Positions 1-13,000 of a DNA stretch of 64,000 nucleotides are shown here, piece by piece; positions within the stretch are counted from its first letter, which is position 1, and each line of letters begins with the position of its first letter. This DNA comes from Lepturacanthus savala. Its lineage: Eukaryota; Chordata; Actinopteri; Scombriformes; Trichiuridae. The translations under genes were made by a program, and so were the position numbers. The notes below the pieces were generated by a model. It saw only the letters and a list, made by a program, of their open reading frames with translations, was not told the DNA's origin and made no database searches. The stretch spans positions 36,563,526-36,627,525 of the forward strand of contig CM060462.1 in NCBI GenBank assembly GCA_030544235.1. Reading direction: 5' to 3'.

Positions 1-571
1 CACACACACACACACACACACACACATATCTACAGTCTCTATCTCTCCCCCTCTGTTTTTAACCTCCCTGATCTGATCAGGGATTTTTAACTGTCTTGAG
101 TGCAGCACATGCTCAATGAGATCATTTACAGTCACACAACAAAAGTTTACGAAACTTTTCATCATTTTGACCTACTACAGTCTGGCGTCCCCCCCATGCC
201 ACACACACACACACACACACACACATACAAATACACATTATCAGGGCTCACAGCTGCATCATTTTAAATGCAGAACCCTTGATGAAGAATGCAAACTTTG
301 CTCTGGGACAAATCAAATGTCTTACAAATAAAGTGCTTAACTTTAATCTCATGAGTCACACTTTTACACTCATAAAACAAAACATTACAAACCATCATTA
401 CGTGAGAGTCATCCTGCTGCTTTCACCTTAAATCCCCTGAAATCTTTAATTTCAGCTCCGACACCTTTAACCCAGGTGTGTAGCAGATATAAATGTGCAA
501 GCAGCCACAGACACACACACACACATACACACACACACACACACCTGAGAGTGGGAGGTGCCACCTCTTAC
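1..571 (-). other. Start of intron 1 of the hsd11b2-like gene, with three CA arrays
   Basis: Sequence downstream (minus strand) of the donor at 571. It holds CA/TG arrays at 1-26, about 200-225 and about 510-545. No second exon with the expected Rossmann-loop continuation is visible, so intron 1 extends beyond the window. Confidence 0.6.
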
Positions 572-851
572 CTGTGATGAGGACAGCCTTGCCCTGGACG
601 GGCAGGGCTGCGGGTGGTGTGCCGGTCCTGGCAGTGGAGTAGAGGCAGCAGGCGAGGCTGAACAGCGTCAGCAGCAGCACGGCCGGCAGGCAGAAAGCCC
701 AGAGCCTCTCCGCCAGCACGGTGGCCCCGAGCCAGACCACCAGAGTGGGGGCCGCGCTCAGGTGGGACGCCAGAATCTTCTTCATGAACCCTCCGACCAA
801 TACAGTGAGCATACAGAGGTAAATCCAGAAGGGAAGATTTAGGTCCTCCAT
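572..851 (-). CDS. hsd11b2: First coding exon of 11-beta-hydroxysteroid dehydrogenase type 2 (SDR family), partial gene
   Basis: Seen: an open frame of 93 codons plus one base ends at a consensus donor (CACAG|GTAAGAGG on the minus strand). The peptide begins MEDLNLPFWIYL, has three hydrophobic segments (about residues 7-22, 33-48 and 52-72), and ends in VQGKAVLITG, the first strand and start of the TGxxxGxG cofactor loop of short-chain dehydrogenases; the exon is cut inside the glycine loop. Known: HSD11B2 is an ER-membrane NAD-dependent enzyme that oxidises cortisol to cortisone (in fish it also makes 11-ketotestosterone), with an N-terminal membrane anchor of about this length before the Rossmann fold. 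Two ATGs lie in tandem (854 and 851). I chose 851 because it has A at -3 and G at +4, whereas 854 has a poor context. The catalytic exons lie left of position 1. HSD17B2, a sister family with a similar anchor, is the alternative; the PFWIY...ASHLSAAPTL start favours hsd11b2. Confidence 0.75.
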
Positions 852-872
852 CATCAGAGGAGAGTTTACCTG

Positions 873-928
873 TCTGTCTGATTCACCTGTCTGTGTCTGT
901 CTGTCTGTGTCTGTCTGTCTGTCTGCCT
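873..928. repeat. (TCTG)n tetranucleotide tract in the presumed 5' UTR
   Basis: An imperfect array of TCTG/TGTC units lies just upstream of the exon-1 ATG, probably inside the transcribed leader. Confidence 0.85.
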
Positions 929-1064
929 CCAGGTCAAACTCAGATTCCTGATCTCCTCTCTAAGTATGTCACTGTGCCTCTGCTGAACACCCTCTGACTG
1001 TCTGATTCTGGCTGGTCAGTGGAGTGAAGCCGGTGCAGCTCCTCTCTCTCCGGATCACTCTGAG

Positions 1065-1072
1065 TATATATA
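1065..1072 (-). promoter_or_regulatory. TATA box of the hsd11b2 promoter
   Basis: The minus strand reads CTATATATACTC here, about 210 bases upstream of the chosen ATG. A start site 25-30 bases downstream (about 1035-1040) would give a 5' UTR of roughly 185 bases. That UTR would include the (TCTG)n tract. The TATA match is seen directly; the transcription start is inferred. Confidence 0.45.
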
Positions 1073-1099
1073 GAGCTGCAAGCTGCAGGAGAGGAGGGA

Positions 1100-3230
1100 C
1101 TACAGGCTGCAGCCCTGCATCTAATCTGCAGCCCCCCCCCACCACCACCACCACACCACACAGCCTGCCTCATGAATAATCATCAGTATGGTTTATCAGA
1201 GTTTTTAAATTGGTAAAACTTATCCAAAGTGTCTCAAAATGCGAATGGGAGAACTTCATATCTCCCAAACCGTGCAGTGTTTGTAGGAGTGTGTTTTCTC
1301 AGCTGGAGGATTGTTTGTGTTTACTGCTAAATGTTTTATGAGTGTTTGGATTGAACTGAATTTAAACTCCTGCAGCAGCATGATGTCTGACAGCTGATCT
1401 GAAAGCTTGAAAATATACACACAATAAACTGGAGAAGGTTTTTTTTTTTTTTTTTCTAAGAGGATTAAAAGAGAACTTTGTGTGTCATCCTGATGTCAGA
1501 GACAGATATTCCTTGTAAAAGGAATATATTCTGAAGGGTTTTTCCAGACTTATCTAACATTTTCATCAGCAGGGGACTGTGTGTGTGGTTGTCATGGAGA
1601 CAGATCTGTACAACTCTTTGCTCAATAGTTCAATAGTCAGTATTTGTGACTGATTAAGTTTCATGATTTCGTCAGAATCCATCATGCTGCTGAAGACAGT
1701 GTGATATCTCAGGGAAGACAAAAAAAAGTGGAACTTGAGTTCTGCACTGACTTTCCACAGTCAGTGATTAACTTTGATGCTTCAATAAATGTTTTATTAC
1801 ATTTTTATTATAAAATGTGTTAAATAGGATGTAGTACAGGTGAAGGATTTGCCAGAGCTTTCATCCATATAACATGGTCTTCATGAGCGGCTGGAGTTTG
1901 CTCAGTTGTCATGGAGATGGATCTGTTGATGTGTCAGCAGTCTGTGCTAATGAGTGGAATTTAGGGATAGTTGTGTGTTTTTGACATGAATCTGTATAGC
2001 ATCCCTATCATCACTGTCGTACACTCACACTGACTTACGCCCGACGGTGTCCTGTGACCCGAGTTCTGGTCAAAAGGAAAGTAGTCTGGCAGGTGTGTTA
2101 GAAAGTAGGGCCAAGTGATTACGAGCTTTTTCATGGATATTGGTTTTGTGATGCATATAAATGATATATATGATGCATATATCACTCTTTTGAACACATG
2201 CTGTATGAGAAGAAAGACGTTTTATTTTAGTGTCCCTGCCAGACTACTTTTGATTGAATCCAAACTATTTCCAAAGGTCTAACATGAACTAGTAGTTCTA
2301 GTAGTTCTTTTAGTTAGTTTGTTTTGTTTAGATCTGTTTTTTTAAATTGCATATTCAAGACATTAAAGTTATTAAAGTTCATATTAAATTAGGTAAAACA
2401 AGGTTAAATATTGTTAAATGAAATTTAATCTGCAGTGCAAAACTTTTACAGATAAATGAACATTTTACAGCATTTTCTCTAGAAGGGGTCATGTGATAAA
2501 GCATCTGTTTACTTTAGTTTTGCTTATACGATCAATAATTAACACCAAGACAGGATATAAAACATGAAAATTCACACAGGAGTTACTGTAGTCGTATCAC
2601 TCAAACTTAACAAAACCTCTGTGTGTTTATGCATCCTTAAATACTGTTGTGTGAAGAACTGATCCATTTGTGCTCAAAAGATGTAATTTGTTTAATTTTC
2701 CATCTAAAAACAGAAAATAAAATACATGGACTGGACAATGACTGACATTGACATGACCTATAGTCACCCGATGAAGGCGGAATGTGTTCAGATACGCAGG
2801 GATGAATCAGGAGTTAACTAATGTTTAACTAATGTTGTATTTCTGTAGATCTCCCGTACAAACAGGAGAGTTTTATTGTATTAGTGGAATAACTTCAGTT
2901 GGATTTGTGATGTGATTTCCTACTGCATAAATGTTATGCTTATGGAAGAATTTCTAACATAACATAACATAAAATTACTGCAGCAGCACATATTTTAACA
3001 TAATTAATATAATTCTACTTGAAAATAAAGGCATTCAATTGATTAAACTTAATTTGACTTGAACCTTAAAGGTCACATATTGTCACAACCTGATCTGCTG
3101 GTGTCAGGGAAGTACCTTATTTGTGAATGTTATTAGGACTGACCTTTTGAACTACCAGGAAGGAACTACACTTACTTAAGACATGGGATCATTGTCACAT
3201 ATTAATGATTTCACCCAGTCTGACATATTC
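1100..3230. other. Upstream flank of hsd11b2; no gene seen
   Basis: It contains a C-rich/CCA tract (1130-1155), a T16 run near 1439-1455, and a pair of perfect 16-base inverted repeats (2078-2093 and 2235-2250, AAAGTAGTCTGGCAGG). It is otherwise AT-rich without a convincing open frame. Confidence 0.5.
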
Positions 3231-3239
3231 AAAGTCTGA

Positions 3240-3885
3240 CATCACCCAGTCTTACATACATTAATCGCTTCCCTTCCCTTACTTCCCACACCATTCCTAT
3301 CCTCGTTCTCACCCTTGTCACCTCCCGTCTGAAGTATTGTAACTCCCTTCTCTTAGGTTTCCCAGACAAGTCATCTCATGAACTCCAACTGGTCCAGAAT
3401 TAGCTGCCAGTATCATCACTAGAACCCCGTCTATCCGCCATCACTCTTGTCCACCTCAGCTCTGTTGGTGCCAGTAAAATTTGCATCAATCAAAGTCCTC
3501 CTGGTAATATTCAAGGCATTCCACAACTTCCATATGTGCCCGACCACCTCCCGCCTGTTCCCACTCCCTTCACCCATCTTCCCACCATTGGGACCAGAGC
3601 ATTCAGCCACTCTGTTCTCTGGGTTATGGACATCACTACCACCTGACCTCAGGAATATAGATTCATTCCCCTTTTCAAAACCAGACTCAAAACCCAGCTA
3701 CTTAAGATTGTCTATTTTACCTGATCTGAATTTTACTGCTCTGATTTTACTCTGCTTTTTGTCATGTGTAATTTTGTGTATATACTTATTGTATTTTTTT
3801 TTATCGTGTTTCATGTTGGTGTCCTTGAGTGAAGAAAAGGCACCTATGAATAAAATGTATTATTATAATTATTATTATTAACATT
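3240..3885 (+). mobile_element. 3' end of an L2-type LINE (degenerate reverse transcriptase C-terminus)
   Basis: Translation shows the order typical of L2/CR1-group LINE C-termini: TSRLKYCNSLLLGFP, then HELQLVQN, then AASIITRTPS, a K(V/I)LL(V/L)IFKAFH stretch, SLPPDLRNIDS, and a final hydrophobic LRLSIL. Stops and frame changes break it (for example after LQLVQN and around 3465). The tail GTCCTTGAGTGAAGAAAAGG followed by AATAAAATGTATT and an (ATT)n run is the usual 3' end of fish L2 elements. Only the last ~600 bases remain, as expected for 5' truncation. Confidence 0.8.
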
Positions 3886-3889
3886 AACA

Positions 3890-4895
3890 GGTTCTTGGTG
3901 GAGGGTGAACGCTTCCAGTATCTTGGTAAGGGTCTGACCCGGGGGCTGCATGCTGATTCAGTGAGGAAGTCAAGGCAGGAATTTCCAATCCTGCACAGAG
4001 ACATCTGTGAATGTTTGCATTTTTTTACACCTTCACTCCTCAGCATCCATCCAAGCAACCAATCAAGAGCTGGAAGCCTGGCGAGATGCAGTGGATCAGT
4101 CAGGCCTGGGATAGCAGGCAAGTTTAAGGTGTTTAACTTACCAACAAAGCATCCTCCCAAGGATTCTCTGGCCCCTCTTGATCTATGAGGTCCTGATAGG
4201 CACAGTCGAGTTCTTTGAAAGGAGGGTCAGCAGGTTTCTATGGAAGCGACTAAGTCTACCTCAGAGCGTGAGCATCATCTCCCTATATCAGCAGGAAACC
4301 AAGGTGCATCAAATCCATAAATCTCCCAAACGGGTTGGTATCGAGGTCAGGACAGGATGGAGGGCAGCAAATACTGTGGATATTGTTTGGTTGCAGCTGA
4401 GGAACAGGGCAGTGGTGAGTTTCGTCAGGGCTGCAGAAAAGCCAAAATCAGAGGCCAGGACCACCTCCTCTGAACCGTAGCAATGGCAAAAGACTGGGAT
4501 CTGAAAGGTGACCTGGGGAAGCAACTAAAGTTCACAGAAACTGTTGCCACAACAACGTTAAGGCCAGACATTGTACTGATCGTGGAAGCCTCCAAGCAAT
4601 TCATTCTCTTGGAACTTAACATTCCCTGGGAGGAGGTCAACTAGAGGAAAAGGGCAAACTACACTGAGCTGGGGGAAGATCGTCAACGGAACGAACGCCA
4701 AGCAAGAAGGTGTGAGCCCATCGAGGTGAGATGGAGCAGGTTCATGGGCCAGTTCCTCAACAGGATTTAACATGCTATGTCTAATAGGGGCCAGTAGGCA
4801 AAGGGACATCAAGTTGGCCATGAGGCAGCAAAAGTTGTTTGCAGGTGGCTGTGGACCAGGAGAGGAGAGCAGTGGGTAGAGTAGAGGCCACATGG
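3890..4895 (+). mobile_element. Relic of an RLE-type non-LTR retrotransposon (R4/Dong/HERO-like), C-terminal half
   Basis: Three frames together give the conserved path of this class: GKFKVFNL, then PPRILWPLLIYEV, TVEFFERRVSRFLWKRLSLP, IEVRTGWRAANTVD, then LKGDLGKQLKF and RPDIVLIVEASKQFILLEL. The last ends in NIPWEE and RKRANYTELGED. The RPD...LLEL.IPWE block resembles the PD-(D/E)xK core of the restriction-like endonuclease domain. At least one frameshift (near 4155) and stops inactivate it, and the zinc-knuckle region between is deleted. It sits directly after the L2 tail, so one element probably landed in or beside the other. Confidence 0.75.
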
Positions 4896-5109
4896 ACATT
4901 AACTAGGGCTTTATCAACATCAGATAGGTACAATATAACAAAATATGGGGAGGAAAGAGAAACCAAAGACAGAGAGCAACAATGGAAGAACAAAGTTTGA
5001 GAGTTCTCACTCAATAAAGAATAACGAGAACAAAGCAAAATGCAGATTACTGCAGGTAAAAATGCTTTTTATGTAAGATTTTATGTAATTCAGGTTTTAT
5101 ATAAATATT

Positions 5110-5728
5110 AGGGGTGTGACTTGATTAAAAATAATAATAAAATATAGATCTAATGAATTAGAAGTTTTGTAATAAATTAATCACAATTATTCACATAACA
5201 ATATTTGCTCCAAAAACAAGATTTTCTAAACCCTTATCTTCAACCACTGATTGTGGTCTACTGTCCTGGGGAATTCATCAGTTTTCCAGATGTTGACTTA
5301 CTCATTTTCTTACTGATGAAGCCAGTCATTTGTTTGGAATTAGGTTACTTGTTTGTACTCTGACCAGAACCAGGACCAGGACCAGGACCACCAACAGCTC
5401 CAAAGTTTCTGTCCTCACTGTGATGTTGAAAATGTTTTGCATTTAAATGGTATTGTAGGTTTGCTGCTTCTGTGATATGCAAACTCTTTCTGCAATAAAA
5501 GATGCTGTTGATAACACTTCTATCAGGTCAGTTTTGCACAGAAATTTTCCGTCCAGCAGAGCACTTTCATTGTTGTGGGCATCAGTATAACTGGCTTGAA
5601 TCACAACATGGTTCACTGACGAATATTCTGCGTTGTTTGGCATCCAAACTGCGTTAATAATAATAATTTTAATGCATTTTTTATTTGTTATTAATTAATC
5701 ATAATTAACGTGTTAATGTCCCACCCCT
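5110..5728. mobile_element. Non-autonomous DNA transposon with AGGGGTG(G/T)GAC ends
   Basis: The left end AGGGGTGTGAC (5110) and right end GTCCCACCCCT (5719-5728) are inverted. Both ends are followed inward by AT-rich sequence with AATTAAT/TAATTA motifs that also mirror each other. The interior contains a small CCAGGA triplication and no transposase motif. This arrangement is typical of hAT-derived elements in fish; the superfamily is inferred. Confidence 0.55.
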
Positions 5729-5739
5729 CATGAATAGCT

Positions 5740-6735
5740 TCAGAAATATCCTGCTGGAGGACATTTAGTGTAAAATAATCATACTCAGGTGTTACCTGCC
5801 ATTATCTCAACCCCCTTCACCTAGGTGAACTCACCTTATCACCCATTTACCTTAATATCCCTCTTACATCCTTTGTTCTGATTTTGGCAGTAGCAGAACA
5901 GTATGTGGATCATTCCACATGGTTATGTGACTTAAAAAAACACATATTGATGAAGGTGAAGCAAAAACTGTTTTTCATCTTTGCAGCAGAAATTATACAA
6001 CACAATATGTCTCCTTCACTGTCAAGTCCATTCTCAGTGTGAACTGAGGATTTAAGTTTCCAGATCAAGTTTGTGTCTGTTGCAGTCTGGATGCTACACA
6101 ACTCTACATACTGGCATACTCCAAACTAATGATGGTATCAACCCTGCAGGCACATCCAGGTGTAGAACTGACATCTAAAGTGAGCTCAGAGTAAGTTTTG
6201 GCTGTGTTTCAGTGTCTCATCTCAGCAGGTGCATCTGCTCTGAGACACCACTCATAATATCCACAGGTTTCCATGGAGACCAGCTGGTGTGCAGTGGCCT
6301 GCAGAGACCTGAGCTCTATGATACACTGACCCCAATCTACAGCTCCATTGTTCAGTGTGTTCTGCTAAGTAGACCGGAGCAGAGACCCTGTGTGCAGAGT
6401 AGCTCCCCCCACTGTGTCTTCATGCTCTGCAGGGCATTACATGACTCCAGAATACGATACTATACAATATACTTTGCTGTCTGAAATCTGTTTCGCACCA
6501 CAGCAGTAGATCCCACATACAAAACATGACAAAAAGAACAGACTGATACCAAAGATGCATGACATACATTAGATTATGACACACAAACAAGTCATACACA
6601 GAGTCCTAGGTCACTAAAGTGGTGCTTCAATCGTCACTGTGGAATATGAGATGAAGGCACACGTTTCAGTTTTTATTTTATCTCAGATAATCCTTTTAGT
6701 CCTCTAGTCAATCTAGCCACAACAATAGTTTGTTA
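5740..6735. other. No gene or clear repeat seen
   Basis: A mixed-composition tract. The open frame at 6212-6484 has no recognisable domain or codon signature. Confidence 0.4.
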
Positions 6736-6741
6736 GTATAA

Positions 6742-6803
6742 TTAGTATAATTAGAAGTTATGTCAGAGAAGATGAACTCTGAGATAACTTCTAATTATAC
6801 TAA
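6742..6803. repeat. Strong hairpin: 20-base perfect inverted repeat
   Basis: The left arm 6742-6761 and right arm 6784-6803 are exact reverse complements (core AGAAGTTAT/ATAACTTCT). After one mismatch a further 6 pairs form (TCAGAG/CTCTGA), leaving an 8-base loop AAGATGAA. The total stem is about 27 bp. It may be a MITE remnant or a foldback RNA. Confidence 0.8.
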
Positions 6804-6954
6804 CTAACTGTAACTATACTACTAGCTATAACTATAGGCCTACTCCTCATCCTAAATTAGTTGGTTAGTTGGATTAGTTAAACAACAAGAAAGTAAAAAA
6901 AAAGAAGATAGAAGAATTAGAAGATAGAAGTCATTTAAATTTGATTTATATGTG

Positions 6955-7178
6955 CCATGGACTGTGTATTAAGATGGTCATCATGTCCACTTACTGTTGC
7001 TCAAATAACTAAGTAAAACAAATCAGAACACATTAGTGATTGAACATTAGATGATAAGAATGGCCTAAAATGATGACCTATACTGCAGCCAGCCACCAGG
7101 GGGTGATCCAGATGTTGGGGCTTCATTTTTAGGGAGATGGCTTGTCGTCTACTTTATTCACAGTCAATGCTGCTCACG
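6955..7178. mobile_element. Short MITE-like element with imperfect terminal inverted repeats
   Basis: The left end CATGGACTGTGTATTAAGAT and the reverse complement of the right end (CATTGACTGTGAATAAAGTA) match over about 30 bases with mismatches. The internal motif CTATACTGCAGCCAGCCACC followed by AGGGGGTGATCCAGATGTT is one I recognise from a common fish repeat. Confidence 0.55.
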
Positions 7179-7397
7179 TATCATTTTGTGGAGCTTGGGT
7201 GAATAAAAAGTTTTTCCTCTGACTTCATATGAAATCGTGATTCACATTCACACTCAACTCACAGTTTAGTTTAGTTTTGGCCAAAGATGTTTGAAGATGC
7301 TCCAAGAGAGACACAGAAGGAGCAGCAGATGAGCAGGTATGAGTGCTCTGAGGAAGAGCATCAGACACAAGTTTATTACATGTTTTACAAATAATTA

Positions 7398-8738
<1,341 letters not shown>

Positions 8739-8739
8739 G

Positions 8740-8990
8740 CCCCCATGAATGTCCCCGGGTGCCCTCTGTGTGAGGTCTGAGAGGAGCTGCAGCAGCAACA
8801 TGTGTGCCATATTCTCCGAGGACAATTCTGTGAAACACGGCTCTCTGAAGACATGCAGCTTTCTGCGGCTGCCAGCCGGCTGCTGCTCTCACAGCCGGAG
8901 GCATGTTTGGCACCAAGAGCTGCAATCAGAGGGAACTGGATTGGGCAGCCAAGAAGAGAAATGTTTCTCTGTGTGGGACAACTTCATTAC
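8740..8990. other. GC-richer unique tract, possible conserved noncoding element
   Basis: The base composition changes sharply from the AT-rich flank. It contains CAGCAGCAACATGTGTGCC and GCCAGCCGGCTGCTGCT (a GCCGGC-centred palindrome), and is open in two plus frames without recognisable protein similarity. Whether it is exon or enhancer cannot be decided here. Confidence 0.3.
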
Positions 8991-10050
8991 ATAAACAATC
9001 ATTCTATAATCTGATGTTGTTCAAATCAGCATAACTTTAAGTTAAAGCGTGCAGTGTGCCAAATCTGTCAGAAGCAGGAAATTAACAGTTATTTTTCAAG
9101 GGCCTTTTTCCCCCCCTCATGAAATGTTTCAGGGTCATTTTGGATGCTTTCCAGGACAATTTTGTTCAAATGATGGAAATGTTGCATGCAGACCAATATT
9201 AAATGACCTATTAAAAACAGAGGGAGGGAGCAGGTAAATTTATAATAAAGTAATAATAATAAAAGTATTCACATTTATAGTTATAATCCCAGTTACAGAT
9301 TATAACTCTGAATGTTTACCTATTTTAAGCCATTTAAACAAAACATGACATCACACCACGTCAGCCATGTTGCTGGTTAACTGCAGGTTGTGGTCGGCAC
9401 TAAATGTTTCTGTGCAAAAAAAAAAACTCCAGTCGTTTAACAAGGCTTTTTATTGTGAAGGCCATTATCAAAGGCAAACTCGGTGTGAAAAAAATTCAAT
9501 CCAGCAGCTGCCCCACAGCAGAAACGCAGCCTTGTGTGGACGCCACACACACTCCTAAAGTTCACATGTCACATGTGGGGACCGGCCATTACTCTTCAAT
9601 GTACCCTGGTGTGTGGCAATATAAAACTTTATGGTATTCGGGTTTTTTTAATGCTTCACATATCTGGAACAACCTCAGCGAGCCTGGCTGAGACTGACCA
9701 CGTTTATAACCTACTTTCATTCCCAACTGGTTGTGACCCAGCTGGAACTGTGACAGGTTTGTGAATTAACAAGCACAAGTTTAGAGATTTATAGATTATT
9801 TAGTTACTCGACTCTAACTCAGACGGATCAGGTTGTTTCTGTTTAATTATTTGTGTAATACAGAGTGAGCTGTAATCGCTTCACATCTCGATTCTCACAA
9901 TTAAACCGGATTATTCGGGAAACATCTGACACACTTCAGGCTGGAGATGTTCTAACGATCTGAAAGCTTTTCAGGATTTTCAGGACCTCAGGTTTTCCAG
10001 ACATGAGTCTGTTGTGTGTTCCAGCAGCAGGATGAAGCTGCAGCAGAGAG

Positions 10051-10054
<4 letters not shown>
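8991..10054. other. No gene seen
   Basis: Unique-looking AT-rich sequence with an A11 tract near 9416. The short frames at 9049-9764 show no domain. Confidence 0.4.

Positions 10055-10090
<36 letters not shown>
10055..10090. repeat. (CA)n microsatellite
   Basis: A pure AC array of about 36 bases. Confidence 0.97.
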
Positions 10091-10094
<4 letters not shown>

Positions 10095-13000
10095 GCTGAA
10101 TTAATCGGATTCAGTTGGGAACAATAAACACACCAACGCTCAGATGCTGGAAATGTTATCAACATTCAAGATTTCTACAGAGATACAAAGAGTACAAACA
10201 GTTTGGACTCACAATGAAAAAAAGTAGTGATGTTTTATAGATTACAGATTCCTCTGCAGATTAGTTTCTCCAGTAACTGATCTTTTGGGCTTTAAAAAAG
10301 TTAATTTATTTACATAAGTCTACATGTTATATTATAGAAGTTGTATAACTCTATTATACTATTATTCACATTTCAAAGGTTGTAACAACATGTTTTTGTA
10401 GATACAAACCCAGAATGAACTAATCAGCTTATGCTTATATTCTACTTTTAGCAGTTTCTTTTTATTTACCGTATATCCTGTTCTGATGTCACATAACGTG
10501 ACAGATTAAAAACATAAGCAAAAAGAAACTTGAGGTGAAGGTATGTAGAAATGCTGCCTGCAAGTCAAAAGTCAGGGTTTAATACCTTCTCTACCTACTC
10601 AACCTACTCTGGGCACTGTCTTTATGATGCTAATAAATATCCATTCTGTAGCTTTGGTTGCAAAGGTGTGTACAGTGTGTAATACTCAGCCACCTGCTTC
10701 AAACTAACAGGGGGCGGCATTTCACCCCCAAACCTCCTCTTCCTCTCTACAGAAACATCAGGATGTGACAAACACCTGGACTCAACTCAATGAAATAAAA
10801 ATGTGAAAAATTAGTTGCTGTATCTTTCAGTAATTCCTCTCCTTATCTGGGAAATATGTGTTCATTGACAGGGGCTGTTGGTCTGTTGCTGATCTGTTAC
10901 ATGCATTTATGCATGTGTGTGTGAGAAAAGGAGATAGAGGGAAAACTACTCAGAGGGGAGTGAGTGTGACTAATAAACATTTATGCAATAAGTGTAAAGT
11001 GCTGAATCTCATCTATTTTAACCACAAGACAAAACACGCACATTCCAACCCAGTGCAAAGGGAAGTCCACGATCTAGTGTGGCACTAAAAGCAATTAAAT
11101 CACAAAAAACAGCAAAGATAAGAAAAACCCACAGTGCACAATGTCACTTGACTACAGTAACAATGTGTAGATCATAGTAGAGGAAACAGCAAAACCACAC
11201 CTTTCAGTTTATTTAGCTGTGTTCTGTGTTGGACATTTTTACAACTCTTTCCAGAAAGAATGTGTTTCTTTATAGTAGTTATAGGGAAGTTCTAGTAACT
11301 TCCATTTAAAATCAAGGAAATATTTCTTCATATTTCAAAACGGGTCTTCCCCACCGGCCTATATGATGAAATGTCTGGTAGTCTGGAAATTCATGCTGCT
11401 TTGATTTCTGGGCGTAAATGTTGTCATGTTGATGTGATCACAGTTTTGAGCTTCAGGGCATTGTCTGGTGTCAGCATGGTGAAAAATCCCCGAGGCTCAC
11501 ACACGTCTATGTCCAAACATCACCTTCCTCCATCACAAGCTGCAGCCTATACTGCTGCATCACATGAAACAGGAAGCCAATAAAATTGTTGTCCATTCCA
11601 TTAAACATATTTTCACTAGCCGGCATTAATATACAGGTATAGAGGAAATAGGCTGGAATATAGAGAGAGAATGACATTGAGCAAAGGGTCTGGATCCGAA
11701 TCAAATCTGCGCTGCTGTGCCAAGGCGAGGCCGTGAGAAGCAGAGCCGCTGTTGTGATGTTACTACAGCGAGTTAAAGGCTTTGTCCTGCTGAACGTCCA
11801 CATCGATAACAGGCTGGGGCCTCATGGGGCCCGGGGGTTACAAGTTAAGTGGTCCCTCTTTATTCTACTCTGCATCAGAGTGAGTGCTCCAACAGCTTCT
11901 TAGGACTGGCTGTCTATGACAATGATGAAGATGATGGTGGTGAATATATTTTAAAGTGACTTTGCATATTTAACTGGAAACTGTTTTCCGTTTTCAATAG
12001 GAAAATACAGCTCCCTGTGCAGTAAAGGGTCTAAAGTCTTTATAAATCAATCATGATTGATTTGGTCAAATATGTATCATTCTGTCATCATTTCTGTTTT
12101 AAACCTGCTGCATGTAAGCAAACAGTCAATAACAATAAAAGAAAAGAAAACATTTCAGACAGAAAAGATATGATGATGACATTGGTGACACAAAATGGTG
12201 GATCAATTGTTGAACTGATTTTGTGTGTTGGTTTAGTATTTATTTTTGATTTAAACATCAACATCATTTTTGTATCAAATGTGATAGAACAATCAGAGTT
12301 TATGAATGAATTCAGTAAAACCTTTCTCTTTTCTATACTCTCAGTGTTAGAGAATTAAAAATGTAGCATCCAATGACCACCTAAATAAAAGAAGTAGTTT
12401 TGGTTCCTCCTGCAGCTTCTTAAAATGGTCCCAGCCTGCTGCAAGTGGAGGTCCTGTGTTAATCTGCACTTAATCTCCATTTAATCTGTGATCATTATTA
12501 AGCTTCTTCGGTTGCGATGCTGTTGGATAACTCTTTATTTCTAAGAAGGTTCATAATATGGATTTACAGTCAACATAGCCAAAAGATGCTTTTGGGAACC
12601 ATGAGAAATACAGAGAACTTTTCATCCTTCAACCATTTAACAATCAAGTCATTTTGGTTTCAGATGAACAGATGAAGGGTATTTCAGGATTCTGCTGAGC
12701 TGTGCGACTTGAGTGTAAAGAAACAGATGCAGCTTCATGAAGGTGACCTGACTGCATCCTCCGGTCTCTTGGTCAGGTTCCCATGGTGTAATCTGCAGGT
12801 TGTGGGACATCCTTTGAGGCCGGGGTCACTAAAGCGGATCTGGGACACGTGAGGAGCAGCTTCAGTGTCTGAGTGGACATGATGTGTCTCAAGCAACGGG
12901 ATTAAGAAGGGGGTTAAAAGTGCTATGTGACAGTGTGGCAGGTAATCATGTCAGACAGGTGAGGCTGCTGACCTGATTCTCAGTGACAAAAAGGTGAGGA

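Noticed and set aside
558..842. Plus-strand open frame overlapping the hsd11b2 exon
   Set aside because: Shadow of the minus-strand exon; no hydrophobic or domain pattern of its own.
572..851. Assignment of the first exon to hsd17b2
   Set aside because: The KAVL(V/I)TG block and anchor architecture are shared, but the N-terminal PFWIY...ASHLSAAPTL pattern fits teleost hsd11b2 better. Kept as the alternative.
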